This document shows positions 35,207 through 46,542 of a DNA stretch of 64,000 nucleotides, in pieces. The stretch is from assembly GCA_037693485.1 (NCBI GenBank), contig CM075346.1, forward strand, positions 132,390,501-132,454,500, in the 5' to 3' direction. The notes beneath the pieces were generated by a model that did no database searches, was not told the DNA's origin, and saw only the letters and a list, made by a program, of their open reading frames with translations. This DNA is from Kitagawia praeruptora. Taxonomy: Eukaryota > Streptophyta > Magnoliopsida > Apiales > Apiaceae. Within the stretch, counting starts at the first letter, position 1; every line of letters begins with the position of its first letter. Made by a program: the position numbers and the translations under genes.

Positions 35207-35593
35207 GTTAACCAGTGAAATCCACTGCCACGTCATCACGTGAACAGTGATTTTTTTTTTTGGTTGGATAGAGCCAATTATTTTAAGCATTTTTTGTATT
35301 GGGGTACCCCTAGTTTGGTCATTAGATTAGCTTGAAATATTAGATTATGCTTGGTTTGTAGGTTTGTATTTTAAGGAGGTTTGTATTGGAGTAGCCCCCT
35401 ATATATATATATATATATATAGTTTAAAAATGAGGTCGAAAATGACAACAGACAAATGGAACCTGAAATCAGAAATTTAGTTGCATGTGGTTGCATTCAG
35501 TTGCACATTTAGTTGAATATGCCCCTGCGGGGCCATGGAACCTAAATCCAACAAAATATCACCCACCTTAAATATATATATATATATATATAT

Positions 35594-35906
35594 AGAGTAA
35601 GGATCTAGGGAAAACCTCGTTTAATGAAAAACTTAGAAAACTAAATCGAAATATAGCATATATGGTATGCAAACTAATCGTTGGGAGATGAAGAAAAATG
35701 TGGTGAAATTAGATTTAAAAAATATATCACCGATTGACGGGAAAAATCAAATTAAAAATGGAGGGGATTAGGTGTGATTCTGTGTGTGAGGGTGTATTTG
35801 ATTAGTGTGTGGGTGCCCCTAGCGGGGCCATTGATCTTAATACATCTAATGGCTAGGATTAGTACCTTAGTTTTCTTCAAAAAATAAGTTCTCTTTTGAG
35901 CACTTG

Positions 35907-35909
<3 letters not shown>
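35594..35909. mobile_element. TA-tract MITE family I (316 bp)
   Basis: Lies between TA tracts with ends AGAGTAAGGATCTAGGG and, on the other strand, AGGCAAGTGCTCAAAAGAG. It has GCCCCTAGCGGGGCC at about 35816-35830 and GTGTGTG words. Terminal symmetry is weaker than in families A, B and H. Confidence 0.6.
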
Positions 35910-35970
<61 letters not shown>

Positions 35971-36128
35971 GTTAAAAAATGAGGTCGAAAATGACAACTG
36001 ACAAATGGAACATGAAATCAGAAATTTAGTTGCATGTGATTGCATTCAGTTGCAAATTTAGTTGAATATGCCCCTGCGGGGCCATGGAACCTAAATCCAA
36101 CAAAATATCACCCACCTTAAATAAATAA

Positions 36129-36178
<50 letters not shown>

Positions 36179-36183
<5 letters not shown>

Positions 36184-36548
36184 TGGACTCCATAGCAAAC
36201 ACCTTATATAACAAACAATAAAGAACACCTCATATCTAATAGATCCATTGCCCCTGGCGGGGCCACCCAATACAAAAAGTTCTTATTTTTTTTACCATCT
36301 ATCCATCCATCATCTAAAAAAAAAATAAAAAATAAAAAATTACTGTTCATGACGATGACGTCATCAGTGACGTCATCATGAACAGTAAAATTTTTATTTT
36401 TTATTTTTTATTTTTTCGCTGGCTTGATAGAGGGTAAAAAAAATAACAACTTTTTGTATTGGGTGCCCCTGGCGGGGTCAAAGGATCTAATAGATCTAAG
36501 GTGTTCTTTGTTGTTTGTTATATAAGAGTGTTCTGTATGAAGCAAATG

Positions 36549-36551
<3 letters not shown>
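36179..36551. mobile_element. TA-tract MITE family A, copy 2 (373 bp, near-complete palindrome)
   Basis: Reads GGTTGGACTCCATAGCAAAC from the TA tract, the reverse complement of the right end of copy 1, and ends AAGCAAATGCCT before TA. Mini-hairpins GCCCCTGGCGGGGCC occur in both arms (about 36249 and 36465) and two central TGACGTCA sites at 36356-36363 and 36368-36375. Confidence 0.82.
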
Positions 36552-36622
<71 letters not shown>

Positions 36623-36945
36623 GAGGTCGAAATTGACAACTGACAAATGGAACCTGAAATCAGAAATTTAGTTGCATGTGGTTGCATTCAGTTGCAAATT
36701 TAGGTTAATGGGGTTGCATTAAGTTGAATATGCCCCTGCGGGGCCAGGAAACCCAAATCCACCAAAATAGCCCCCACCTTAAAAAAAAAAGTATCACAAT
36801 CGGCTGGAAATTGTGGAGAGAGAAATTGAGGAAAGGGGGAGGGGGAGAATTAGGGTTATGGTTAGTATTTTTGCAATTTGAAACTTAGTTTAGTAAAATT
36901 GCAAATAGACTTTCTTAACAAAAGTAAATGTGCAAAAATTTACTT

Positions 36946-38150
36946 TTTCCTATTTATTTTTCAAAAGAGCCCAAATTAAAAAAGGATTTCGGTTATTAAA
37001 AAAGATTATTAAAGCATGTTATCTTAGATCAACATAAAAGTATCATAAGTATAATAAGATTTTCATTTTTAACTTTTTCTTAAAAAATCACATAAAATTT
37101 TAAGGAAAATATTCGTAATCTTTTTTATTCTAAATTGAAATAAAAAATATAGTTATAGTAAATTTTCTATTTTTAATTTTTTAAGAAAAACAACGTAGAA
37201 TATTATACAGGATTTGAAATTCTAGGAATGAAATGCAAACCACATTCGATATAAAATAATACCAATAAAAAGAAATTTTGATTACTAATAAAATTATAAA
37301 TTACATAAATAAATCATTCACTCATTATAGATCACTTGTATAACGTGATTTGAAAATTCACGCTAATTGAAAAATAAGACATGAAATACTACTATAAGTT
37401 CCATATTTTATCATAGTCCACTGTATTGTTTGTGAGTCATTTGAAAATTCATATTAATTCAAGACATGAATAATCACTATAAGTTCCCATTTTTCATGAT
37501 ATTCAAATAACATGTTTACATAAATTAGTTGGTAAGTAAATAATCAAATATGAATTATATTTGATTTTTTAAAAAATAAAGTATAAGAGGTAAGAGGAAA
37601 CTAATTAAATAGTTGGCATATTGGACACGTATATAAACTTAGTAGTTCAATAATAATATTTAAAATGTTTTGTACAAAAAATGTATATGATTTAAATAAT
37701 TTTTTAATTATAGCTTCATTTGTAGTTCGATGAATATATAAACAATAAGAAAAGTTTCATGGAGATCACATTTTTTTGTATTCAAAAAATTATAAAATTT
37801 ATTATTTTATAAAACATTTTTTAAGAAAATCTATTTTATTAAAAATTATGAAAATCAATTATATTTGTAAGCATAATATGTATGTTATGTAACTAGAATA
37901 TGTTTTATAAAACAAGTTATTTTACTAGAAAGATTTCAAGATTTCGAATGAAATATTGATTATGTTTTATGTACTTCTTACAATACAATATTTTGAACAA
38001 TATATAAATGATTTACGGGATATATGATGAAATAATGATTTTTACAGAATTGAATTTTATAAATAGTGACTAAAAATTATTTATAACAAAAGCACAAAAG
38101 GAAAATTTGAAGACGGCACACTTTAAATTCTCTGGCCACAAATATTTCAT
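36946..38150. other. Very AT-rich region without recognised features
   Basis: No frame above 60 codons and no element ends recognised. A loosely repeated block (GATTTGAAAATTCACGCTAA / CATTTGAAAATTCATATTAA) occurs at about 37350 and 37438. Confidence 0.45.
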
Positions 38151-38990
38151 GTCCCAGTGCATGTGTTTTTTGAAAGAATGACCGAAATAATCAATATTCT
38201 GCTATTCACTGCTCAAAATGCCCAGATGCAAAAAAAGCGACCAAGATACACACGGGATGCGCCGTTTGGGAAGGCGCATCCGGTTACTGTTCATCGCCAG
38301 AAAGATCGAAATATTCAGGCGTCTGGAGAGCTCTTTTAGTCGGCGACTTTCGTCGACTTCGCTACTGTCGTCGATTCCTTGCTCTTCGACCCCCCAAACA
38401 AACAATGAATGACCATTAGATCATGTCCTTGCTTGTGTAACTTTCCGTTTAGCTTCCCAGGCCCTGCAGGGGCGTGTATGACCTTCGTCGGAAATTTCGA
38501 CGACAAAGAATTGCAAATTTGGGCAAATCGAATCCTGAAAAACAAATGCTATAAAATGGGTATAGTCGTGTAGAGCTTCGATGTGCGATTCGAACGATAT
38601 ATGTTGTATGGTTCGAAAATTTGTGATCTGGACGAACAGAGTCGAAGAAGAAAACAAGCCGGAATCGTTAAACTCGGTAGATCTGGGAACGACGACGATG
38701 AAAGATGCGCAAGATGAAACAACATATCTTACGTCATGTATGACGTAAGATACGTCGGTGCTACATGCGTATCAACACCTACGCTAGTACAATTGGCGTA
38801 TTCAGTAGAAAAATCACGACCTTTGGCGCATTCGTTTGATACTCCTACCACGTAGGCGTATCCGAGGATACTCCTACCCCAAAGGCATATCCCGTGGGTA
38901 TTTTGGGTGGTACTTCCCGAATTTGGGTATTTTGGTGAGAGAAACTAAAAAAGTGGGTAGTTTGGCCTTTCACCCGTGTTTTTTTCAAGG
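38150..38990. repeat. GC-richer segment with strong inverted repeats (unassigned)
   Basis: Contrasts with its AT-rich surroundings. Contains GGATGCGCC...GGCGCATCC (38255-38281, 9-bp stem), GCCCTGCAGGGGC near 38461, a 13-bp stem TATCTTACGTCAT with its complement two bases later (38725-38752), and recurring GGCGTAT/GGCATATCC words at 38750-38900. Frames of 60-78 codons on both strands show no recognisable domain. Probably part of a non-autonomous element; ends not found. Confidence 0.5.
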
Positions 38991-39970
38991 GAAGTTGTAT
39001 GTGTTTTGAATTCGTATTTTGTAAAGAATATTTATCAAAAAAATCATTTTTTTAATTGTTTTTAGCATTTTATCATTTTTTTCAAAAATTTATAAATTTT
39101 TTAAAAAAATAATTTACAAAAAAAAACCGTCTTTCAAAAATACAATTTGCAATTGAAGGTTCCATTGCAAGATAATAATTAATAATATTTTAAAATTAAT
39201 ACAAGCTTTGCTCAAGATAATAATTAATAATATTTGACCTATTTTTACCTTTTAGTTTTTTAATATAAATTTAAAATTATATATATAATTTTTAAATACC
39301 CAATAAAAAATATATATAGAACAAAAAATGTGCCCTACCAACACACGTTCAGGGCCTGCAACCAACACCTCTCGGTGTCATGAGTTTCAGTTTACAATGA
39401 CTTCGATCAATCCGATTATACCTTTCAGTATAACGGTATTACTCCCTTCACCCAAAAAATTATCCAAATTCAAAATTTTGTCAAAGATGATAAATTTGTT
39501 TGATATCTCTTGACATAATTGTATTTCTCTTTTTATTTATTTTTTTAGCTAAACAGTTTTAGTAGTAATATATTTTTACCAAAACAGTGATAATTTCGAT
39601 ATTTTTGCACATTTTATCAACTTACGAAAACTGGAGGAAAAATGTGCCTACCGATTCACAGTCACAGGTGACAAACATTCAAACAATTCTTGAACCAACC
39701 TCTTCTTCATGCTTTTGTATATACATGAAACAAAAATGCATCAAAATTCAAATGCTAATGTGCATGTAAAATTCATTAGCATGTAAAATTCCTGCCACAA
39801 TCAGCCTAACAGAAAATATTACTTTTATTTAAAAACTCTTTTTTTTTTTTGCACATGAATGAATTCATTCAAAATGTTTAGTGGTTAGTCCTCTAATGTA
39901 ACCCCTTCCACTTTCCATAATAAACTTGTTTTAGAAGTATTTACCTAATGCAGTCGCGGTCTGATCTACG
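38991..39970. other. AT-rich spacer
   Basis: No supported gene. Several poly-T/poly-A runs (e.g. 39838-39851) could be tails of old insertions, without coding evidence. Confidence 0.4.
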
Positions 39971-40096
39971 TGCACAACAGATATAATAACCATTCACGTT
40001 ATGTAAAAAGCTTATACAGATAAAGAAGTAAAATGCACAACAGATATAATAACCATTCACGTTATGTAAAAAGCTTATACAGATAAAGAAGTAAAA
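39971..40096. repeat. 63-bp perfect tandem duplication
   Basis: The unit starting TGCACAACAGATATAATAAC occurs at 39971-40033 and again at 40034-40096 without a visible difference, so the duplication is recent. It lies just downstream of the small membrane-protein gene. Confidence 0.92.
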
Positions 40097-40139
40097 TCAA
40101 ATCCAATATGCTTACCTGTCTACTAGAATCGATCATGAA

Positions 40140-41540
40140 TAGATAACCAACAATTATTTTCCTTTCCCTTGTGAATTGTAACATTCAACAGTTAAAAAAA
40201 ATACGATCCAATAGTAGTAGGACTTCGACTTCAATGTTTCTCAGGTTGTCCTGGAGTGACTGCATCAACACTATCTACTGGAGGGATAGTCTGCAAATTA
40301 CAATAAAGCAAATTCAAATTTGAAAGAGGAAATGCATGAAGCACATTCCGAGGAAAGCAAGAAAATGCTCGGCTTTCCTTTCAAAAACTTGAAAACAACC
40401 AAGAAAAAAAACTTAAATCGAGTAATAAATACACGAGTAAAGGTTGCATACTGGTCTGCGTAAACCAAATTAAATCCCTCATTGATACACCAACAGTTAA
40501 AAAGGCTTGACAAAGCATATGATACTGAATGCAAATAAGTAAACCTGTATGTATAAATAAGTACAAAATCAAAATAATAACCAGGATAGATAGCTTTATT
40601 TTCTCATGAACAATCGAGCAAATACTGTATGTCTTTTAATCAAATATTTTTGCAGTCATACCAGAGAGAATAGCATAATTGGTAGTATCAAACTACAAAG
40701 CAAGTAGTTCAAACACAGGGCAAGTACAACAATGAGTCAACAACAGCAGTGATGAAATTATAAAGCTCTCTGGTCTATAATATGAATTGGTCATCTTGTT
40801 TGCTACTTCTGTGAATATTGTTTGCCCGTTTCTCAATTGCCTTAATATGGAGAAAAGAAATTACGGGAACACGATTTTCCTATCCAATTTCTGATACTAC
40901 TAACAAATATTTTCCTCTCCCTTGTAGATTTTAACACTCAACTGCCAAAAATAAAAATGATCCACTAGCAAGAAGACTTCAGTGTTTCTCAGGTTGTCCT
41001 GGATTGGCTGCACCAACACTATCTATTGGAGGGAGAGTCTGCAAATAACAAAATAAATAAATAAATTAAAAATTCACAAAGGAAATGGGTGAGCATTTCT
41101 AGAAAAGCAAGAAAATACTTGATGTCCCTTTCGAAAAGCTTGAAAACAACCAAGCAATAACACAAATCAAGTATATAAAATGAGTAAAGGTTGCATACTG
41201 GCCTGCCCAAAATAAATAAAACCCCTAATACTGATACACGAACGAATGAAAAGAGTATAAATTCCAAATTATGTAACCGGATTCCACTTTATTTTTTTTT
41301 TCATGGACAATTGAGCAAGGATGACTTTTGCTCAAATATTTTGCAGTTACAGAAGAGAAAATAGCACAATTGGTATCTGAACAGCAGGTTAAATGACAAA
41401 CACAGGGCATTCCAGTACCGAGTCAACAACAGATTTTATAGTGACAAAATTAAAAGGTCTCTGATCTCTAAATTGAGTTAGTCATCTGCTTTATTACATT
41501 TGTGATTACTTCACTCTTTCCCTAATCGCCTTAATATGTA
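40140..41540 (-). repeat. Tandem duplication of the terminal-exon segment (~748 bp period)
   Basis: The last exons at 40231-40290 and 40979-41038 are 748 bp apart, and similarity continues upstream (GAAAATGCTCGGC/GAAAATACTTGATG, then CAAAGAAC-type and TAAAGGTTGCATACTGG(T/C)CTG words near 40440 and 41185). The segment, exon plus adjacent intron, was duplicated in direct orientation and has since diverged. Confidence 0.75.
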
Positions 41541-42805
41541 GATAAGAAATTACGGGATGCAATTTGTTTTAGAAAAACAACATGTACAATAACTATAATA
41601 AAAGAAAAGAGCAGGTTACAGCATTAAAAAAAAATGCAAAATCATGTTTGGAGCAAAGCCACAACTCCTAATACCAACAAAGCTTACAATCTTGAAGATA
41701 TCAATTTTAATATAAAAATATCACAATGAAATTACAAACATCATGTTGCTAGATAGGTACAGTTTTTTCATAATAAAGTTGTTACGTTCATTTGCTTTAC
41801 ATCTTTTAACATATACTTATTTGTTGTAGTTCATAGCTTATGTATGGTTATTAATTCTTGACGGATTTGTGCACCAGCTACTTTAGAGTTCATATCATGA
41901 ATATGCCATCTCTTTTAACCTTGGTTGGTACTTGGTAGGAGTGATACATGAGTAACATGCACTAGCAAGAAAAACAAAAAATTATGGTTATGTAATTTAC
42001 AGGAGCCTGCACTTTTATTGTAAATTGTTATGTTGTGTTTAGCTAGGGAAACAAAACAACATAAGATCTGGTACTTCATCACAGAATCATGTTCTCCGCA
42101 TATACTTATGTTTCAAATTGACTTTCTCCAACCTATTATTATTGTTTAAGATATTACCCTGGCAGCATTCAGCTACTCTCGAGATCGGAAATTATAAAAA
42201 TATATGCATGTGTGAAAGCATGTATACAATTACAAACACACACTGATGGGATAAGCAAGGTAAATCGGGTGAATACGATAGTAATGCAAATAAAGATAAT
42301 CAAGGGATGAAGTATCTTTGATGTAGATCCTACGACATTTCATAAAATAATATTACATTATCTAAGTAAGATTGGAGCGCTATCTTCCTCACAGGCACAA
42401 AACAGAAATAATTATTATCCCGATTATTCGGGTTCATTATACGGAAACTATTAAGTGATCGCAAGACTAATCAATATCTTATAGTAAACAATAAGTAGCA
42501 TGACTTTTTTTTATTACGCCACATTCGAAGAGAGTGATAATATGAAGATTAATTGTCGCAAATTCTCCTAATGTGAAGACATGTAGTTCAATTAGTGCTT
42601 TTATAAATGCAAATACTCTTTGGGGCATTTCATCAAACAGTTTGAGGACACTAGTAAAAGTAAAGGGAATAAGATGTACCAAATCAGGCTTAAAGATATT
42701 GTGGACGACGGAGGCGCCGGCGAGAAGAGAAACAATTACGACCACGCTTGACCAACCCAACGACGGTGTTCCTATTGGCTTTGTCCCCCCGAATTTCTTC
42801 TTCAT
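40231..42805 (-). CDS. Small single-pass membrane protein, 61 aa, with two alternative last exons
   Basis: Exon 1 is 42805-42680 (42 codons, ATG, donor GTACAT). Two candidate last exons follow, each 60 bp with a TTTGCAG acceptor and TGA: 41038-40979 and 40290-40231. Either joins in phase to give 61 aa. Residues 1-18 are basic and Gly/Pro-rich (MKKKFGGTKPIGTPSLGW), about 19-36 are hydrophobic (SSVVVIVSLLAGASVVHN), a membrane helix, and then KPDL leads to a short tail. The two tails are 19 residues long: TIPPVDSVDAVTPGQPEKH (distal) and TLPPIDSVGAANPGQPEKH (proximal). Conserved tails and clean junctions support a real gene of a small plant membrane-protein family that I cannot name. Location and function are unknown. 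Confidence 0.72.
41541..42679 (-). other. Intron of the small membrane-protein gene
   Basis: Runs from the donor at 42679 toward the proximal acceptor at 41039. No internal exon or element recognised. Confidence 0.5.
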
Positions 42806-44249
42806 TTCTACTTGATCTTATCAAAAAATTACTCACTCAATGCAGGTTAAAATATTAAAAAGATAGATATTTAGAGATCTCTAAATCAATAAAATCTTTA
42901 ATTAAAATTTTAAATAACTTACCAAATTTGAAAATTATACATGACATGTTAAAAGTTCATCAGTACAATGGGATATTCTTCTTGTCTAAAAATTTAGCCA
43001 ATCCTTTATATATTTTTTAATATTGGCCATATTTGTTGAATTACTTGGGATCTATAGTAAATGCTATGTTTTCCCGCCCATTTTCTTCCCATAATTAATC
43101 AAAAAAATTATTAATAATAATAATCATACCTTTTTTGAAATATAACCAATTATTATATATGATCCCCATTTGAGTAAAACACTTTACAGGTTGAGTAAAT
43201 TTTAGCCAACTATTACTTTTTTGAAATTTAACCAATGAATTTAGCCAATACCATTGGACATACTCTTAGAATTTTGTTTTTGTCAAAATGCCACTTTACA
43301 TTCGATTACAACAAAAAACACAAATGGGTGGGTGAGTTTATTAAATTATCAAAAAAAAGTTTAAATTTTAAATATTAATAAAAACATGTATATATATCAA
43401 CAAATTTAAAATGATTCAAATATTTATTATGAAAATATTGATATTCAATTAATATATAACTCATGTTCTCTTTTCCAAAATCAATTTTAGAAAAATCAAA
43501 ATATTACATAAAAAATATAAAAACAAATTTATTCATATGTCATAAATGTTAATGATATTTATTAAGTTGCAAATTATTTGACAAGATTAATTGATTTGAA
43601 AAGGGGGGATTTTATTTGTTTTAATCAAAAGCTTTTGTAATTAAGGAGTAAAGTGTACGAAACAAAATGAAATAAAAAAGTTTAAGACTAAGAAGAAAGT
43701 TTTTTATTTGATTTAGAAATCATAAAAATATATTATGTAGTGATCATTACTTTGTAATTAAGAATTGAGAAATAAAAATATATTATATTTTTACTTATAA
43801 GATCATAGTTTGTAATGATTAATAATGTAAATCAAAATTTATTTTTCTTATTAAATCTCTTTTCAAAAAGTTTTCTTTATCAACTCTATACTATAATTAT
43901 AATGTCATAAAAAATCCATCGAAATCAGCTGATTACAGCAACAAAATCCAAAATGCTATTCGCTGATTTAAACCAAAATCATCTCTTTTTTTTTTTTTGA
44001 ACAAACCAAAATTATTATTACCTTAATTTTTTATGCAACATTTAACGCGAAACTCATTAAAATTCATTCAATTAAACCAAAACCTAATTTCAGTAACCAA
44101 AACCAAAACTTATACATGTACACACAATCAAAATCTCTTTTTTTTATCAATCACCGTTGCAACCATGCATTAACAACCCTATTAACAGATGATAAATTTT
44201 TAGTCAATCATTCAATTCTTGTAAAAGAAAAAAAAGAATTAAATGGTAC
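42806..44249. other. AT-rich spacer upstream of the small gene
   Basis: The part next to 42806 should contain the promoter and 5' UTR of the minus-strand small gene. The rest has no frame or element recognised; a T-run lies at 43985-43998. Confidence 0.4.
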
Positions 44250-44257
44250 AGTAAAAC

Positions 44258-44529
44258 CAGTGTTCTAAAACAAGCCCGCCTAGCCGTTTAAGCGGTCCGC
44301 TTAAGCGTCGAAAGTCCCCCAACCGTTCCGATTTTATATTAGCCGCTTATTCCCCGATTTTATATAATTATTAAATATATATATACTTATGTATATAGAT
44401 AATTAAATATATATTATATAATCCGCTTAATTGGTCCGCATTGAAATCCGCTTAAGGACCTGCCTAGTCGCTTAATCGCTCGAAGGTCGTCTTGCCGCCT
44501 AGAACCGCTTAGCGCTTTTTAGAACACTG
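44258..44529. mobile_element. hAT MITE (272 bp) with perfect 8-bp target duplication
   Basis: Ends CAGTGTTCTAAAA and TTTTTAGAACACTG. AGTAAAAC is duplicated exactly at 44250-44257 and 44530-44537. The interior alternates CCGCTTAA words with an AT-rich middle. No coding capacity. Confidence 0.93.
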
Positions 44530-44704
44530 AGTAAAACACTAATTGACCTTTCTTATTATATTAGGAAATTGCAAACCAATTGTTAGGGCCCTAGATGATC
44601 GATCACATAAACATGTATATTATGATAAGATTGTGTAAAGAAACTTTTAATACAAACCCAACATATTGATCAAAATTTGGCAATTTCAACTATGAATAAT
44701 TTTG

Positions 44705-45984
44705 GACTAATTCGTACGTACTTTGCATTCCATAACTTTCGTCCAATCTAAGGTTCTGTACTTTTAACTTTAATAGTTTGCACCTAAACTTAGGAAACGC
44801 TTTCAATCAGCATCCCTTAACGTTAAATAAGATGTTAACGTTAATTTTCAGAGGGGTATTTTCGGCAATGAATATAAATTTCAGTTTACATCCCAGAATT
44901 TTGCTCGAATCTCACTTTAAATCTATAATTAATATTTTTTTATTTTATAATGATTACTATTAGATTTTCTTTGTAGTTTACATTATCAAAAAATAATCTA
45001 CTTATATTGTTCTTTATATTGACGTTAAAAATTTAAAATTGGACAATTAATTAATTTGAGCTAGGTTATATAAAATTTTGACGCATAAACTTATTATTTT
45101 AGCTGTATCTTGTGCTCTAAAAGTCCGATTTACAAAATTTTACAACTCACGCGAAACTCACAAAATAACATTTTATTTAGTGATGATTTCACAAGTCATA
45201 ACTGCAGTTTGATGACCACAACTACTATTTTTTTGCACAAAAATGACTCTTTTATAATTGTTGATCTTTTATGTACTAAATTATTATTTTTTTAATAGAT
45301 GATTTCATTTCTTAAATTTTTTTTAACGGACGTTAATGAAGTCAATTTTTCTTTTTAATTATTGTACTTTGATGGCTCAACTATTATTTTTTTGCACAAA
45401 ATAACTCTTTTATATAAAAATAACTATTATTTTTTGTGCAAACAACAAAAATTTTAGCCGTCAAACTACAATAATAAAAAAATAAGAGGTGAATTCATTA
45501 ACGTTTGTTAAAAACTGTTAAAAAAATTGACACCAAAACTTTTAATTTTGTAAATCGAACTTTTAGAGCACAACATATAGCTAGAATTATAAAGTTTATG
45601 CGTCAAAACTTTATATAATCTAGCTAAAATTAATTAATGGTTCAATTTTAAAATTTTTAAAGTCAACATAAAGAACAATATAAGTAGATTATTTTTTGAT
45701 AATGTGAATTACGAAGAAAATATAACAGTAATCATTATAAAAATAAAAAAAATATTAATTATAGATCTAAAGTGAGATTCGAGCAAAATTCTGAGATGCA
45801 AATTGAAATCTATCTTCATTACCGAAAATGCCCCTCTGAAAATTAACGTTAACGTCTGATTTAACGTTAAGGGATGCTGATTGACAGCGTTTCCTAAGTT
45901 TAGGGTGCAAACTGTTAAAGTTAAAAGTACATAACCTTAATTGAGATTGAGCGAAAGTTATGGGATGTAAAGTACGAATTAGTC
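44705..45984. mobile_element. Mutator-like fold-back element (1,280 bp, ~600 bp arms)
   Basis: Begins GACTAATTCGTAC and ends with its complement. The two halves remain complementary to near 45340, e.g. CCTTAACGTTAAAT at 44816 against ATTTAACGTTAAGG at 45859, and TTTGCTCGAATCTCACTTTA at 44900 against its complement near 45773. Flanks ATAATTTTG (44696-44704) and ATAATTTTA (45985-45993) are a 9-bp duplication with one mismatch, the Mutator size. No transposase. Confidence 0.85.
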
Positions 45985-45993
45985 ATAATTTTA

Positions 45994-46542
45994 TACTTTA
46001 GATAGTTACATATACACAAATATATTGGAAGCAAACAATGCAAAGTTACGCTATAGGTTGTCCTATGAACGCATATCTTTGACAACAACCGTAGCTAGTA
46101 CGGAGTAGTTTATAATGACGAATTAAGCATTAATACTGTTTTACTTAAGTAAACCCATATGTTCTTTACTTAAACTCCACTCTGCAGGTTTTCCCTTCTA
46201 ATTTGGCCTCGCATCTCATCATCTCCGTTTCCGTCACTTTAGAATTCTCTTCCGTTTAATTGCGTAATTAAGTTTTCTAGCCTTATGTATCAAATTTGTT
46301 TAAGCTAGCTTGTAGGTATTTTCAGAATCGTAGATAATCTTGTTTGTTGTATTTTAGCTCAAGTAATATTGAACTTTTGCCAAAGAGCGACTATATATAA
46401 CTATATTAATCTATTAATTATTTTCTTCTTAAGATCTTTTTTATTGAAAGATTAATGAATACTACTCTTTTATCACTCATGTTATGCATTATTGTTAGAA
46501 ACAGTAGTCAAACTCAAAGCCAACAAGATTACAAGGAAGTTA
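45994..46542 (+). promoter_or_regulatory. Upstream region of the HMA-domain gene
   Basis: AT-rich, with a TATATATAAC near 46391 that could be a TATA box. No upstream exon could be proved, but an additional 5' exon cannot be excluded because the frame stays open upstream of the chosen ATG to 46492. Confidence 0.35.

Larger units (their letters stand above)
34853..35400. mobile_element. TA-tract MITE family H (548 bp) with a mini-hairpin cluster
   Basis: Ends AGGCAAGTGCTCAAATACAA and, on the other strand, AGGGGGCTACTCCAATACAA, both touching TA tracts. Arms share ATTGGCTCTATCCAACAAAA, as in families A and B. The centre has TGCCACGTCA (35226-35235) and CACGTG (35237-35242). Between left arm and centre lies a ~185 bp GC-richer segment (35030-35215) not seen in related families, with four C-GAA-G hairpins. 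Confidence 0.78.
33895..36945. mobile_element. Inverted-repeat element G, copy 2, invaded by three MITEs
   Basis: Left end (AATACTAGATTTAAAGTTTA, then GCAAAAATACCACATTCC) is the inverse of the right end of copy 1, and the right end (36860-36940) repeats TAGTATTTTTGCAATTTGAA. Inside, units with GAGGTCGAAAATG and GCCCCTGCGGGGC recur at about 34663, 35428, 35982 and 36621. The TA tracts of these units hold elements H, I and A copy 2. The left part has CAACTATTTTCAACTAGTTG word arrays at 34269-34500. Confidence 0.72.
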
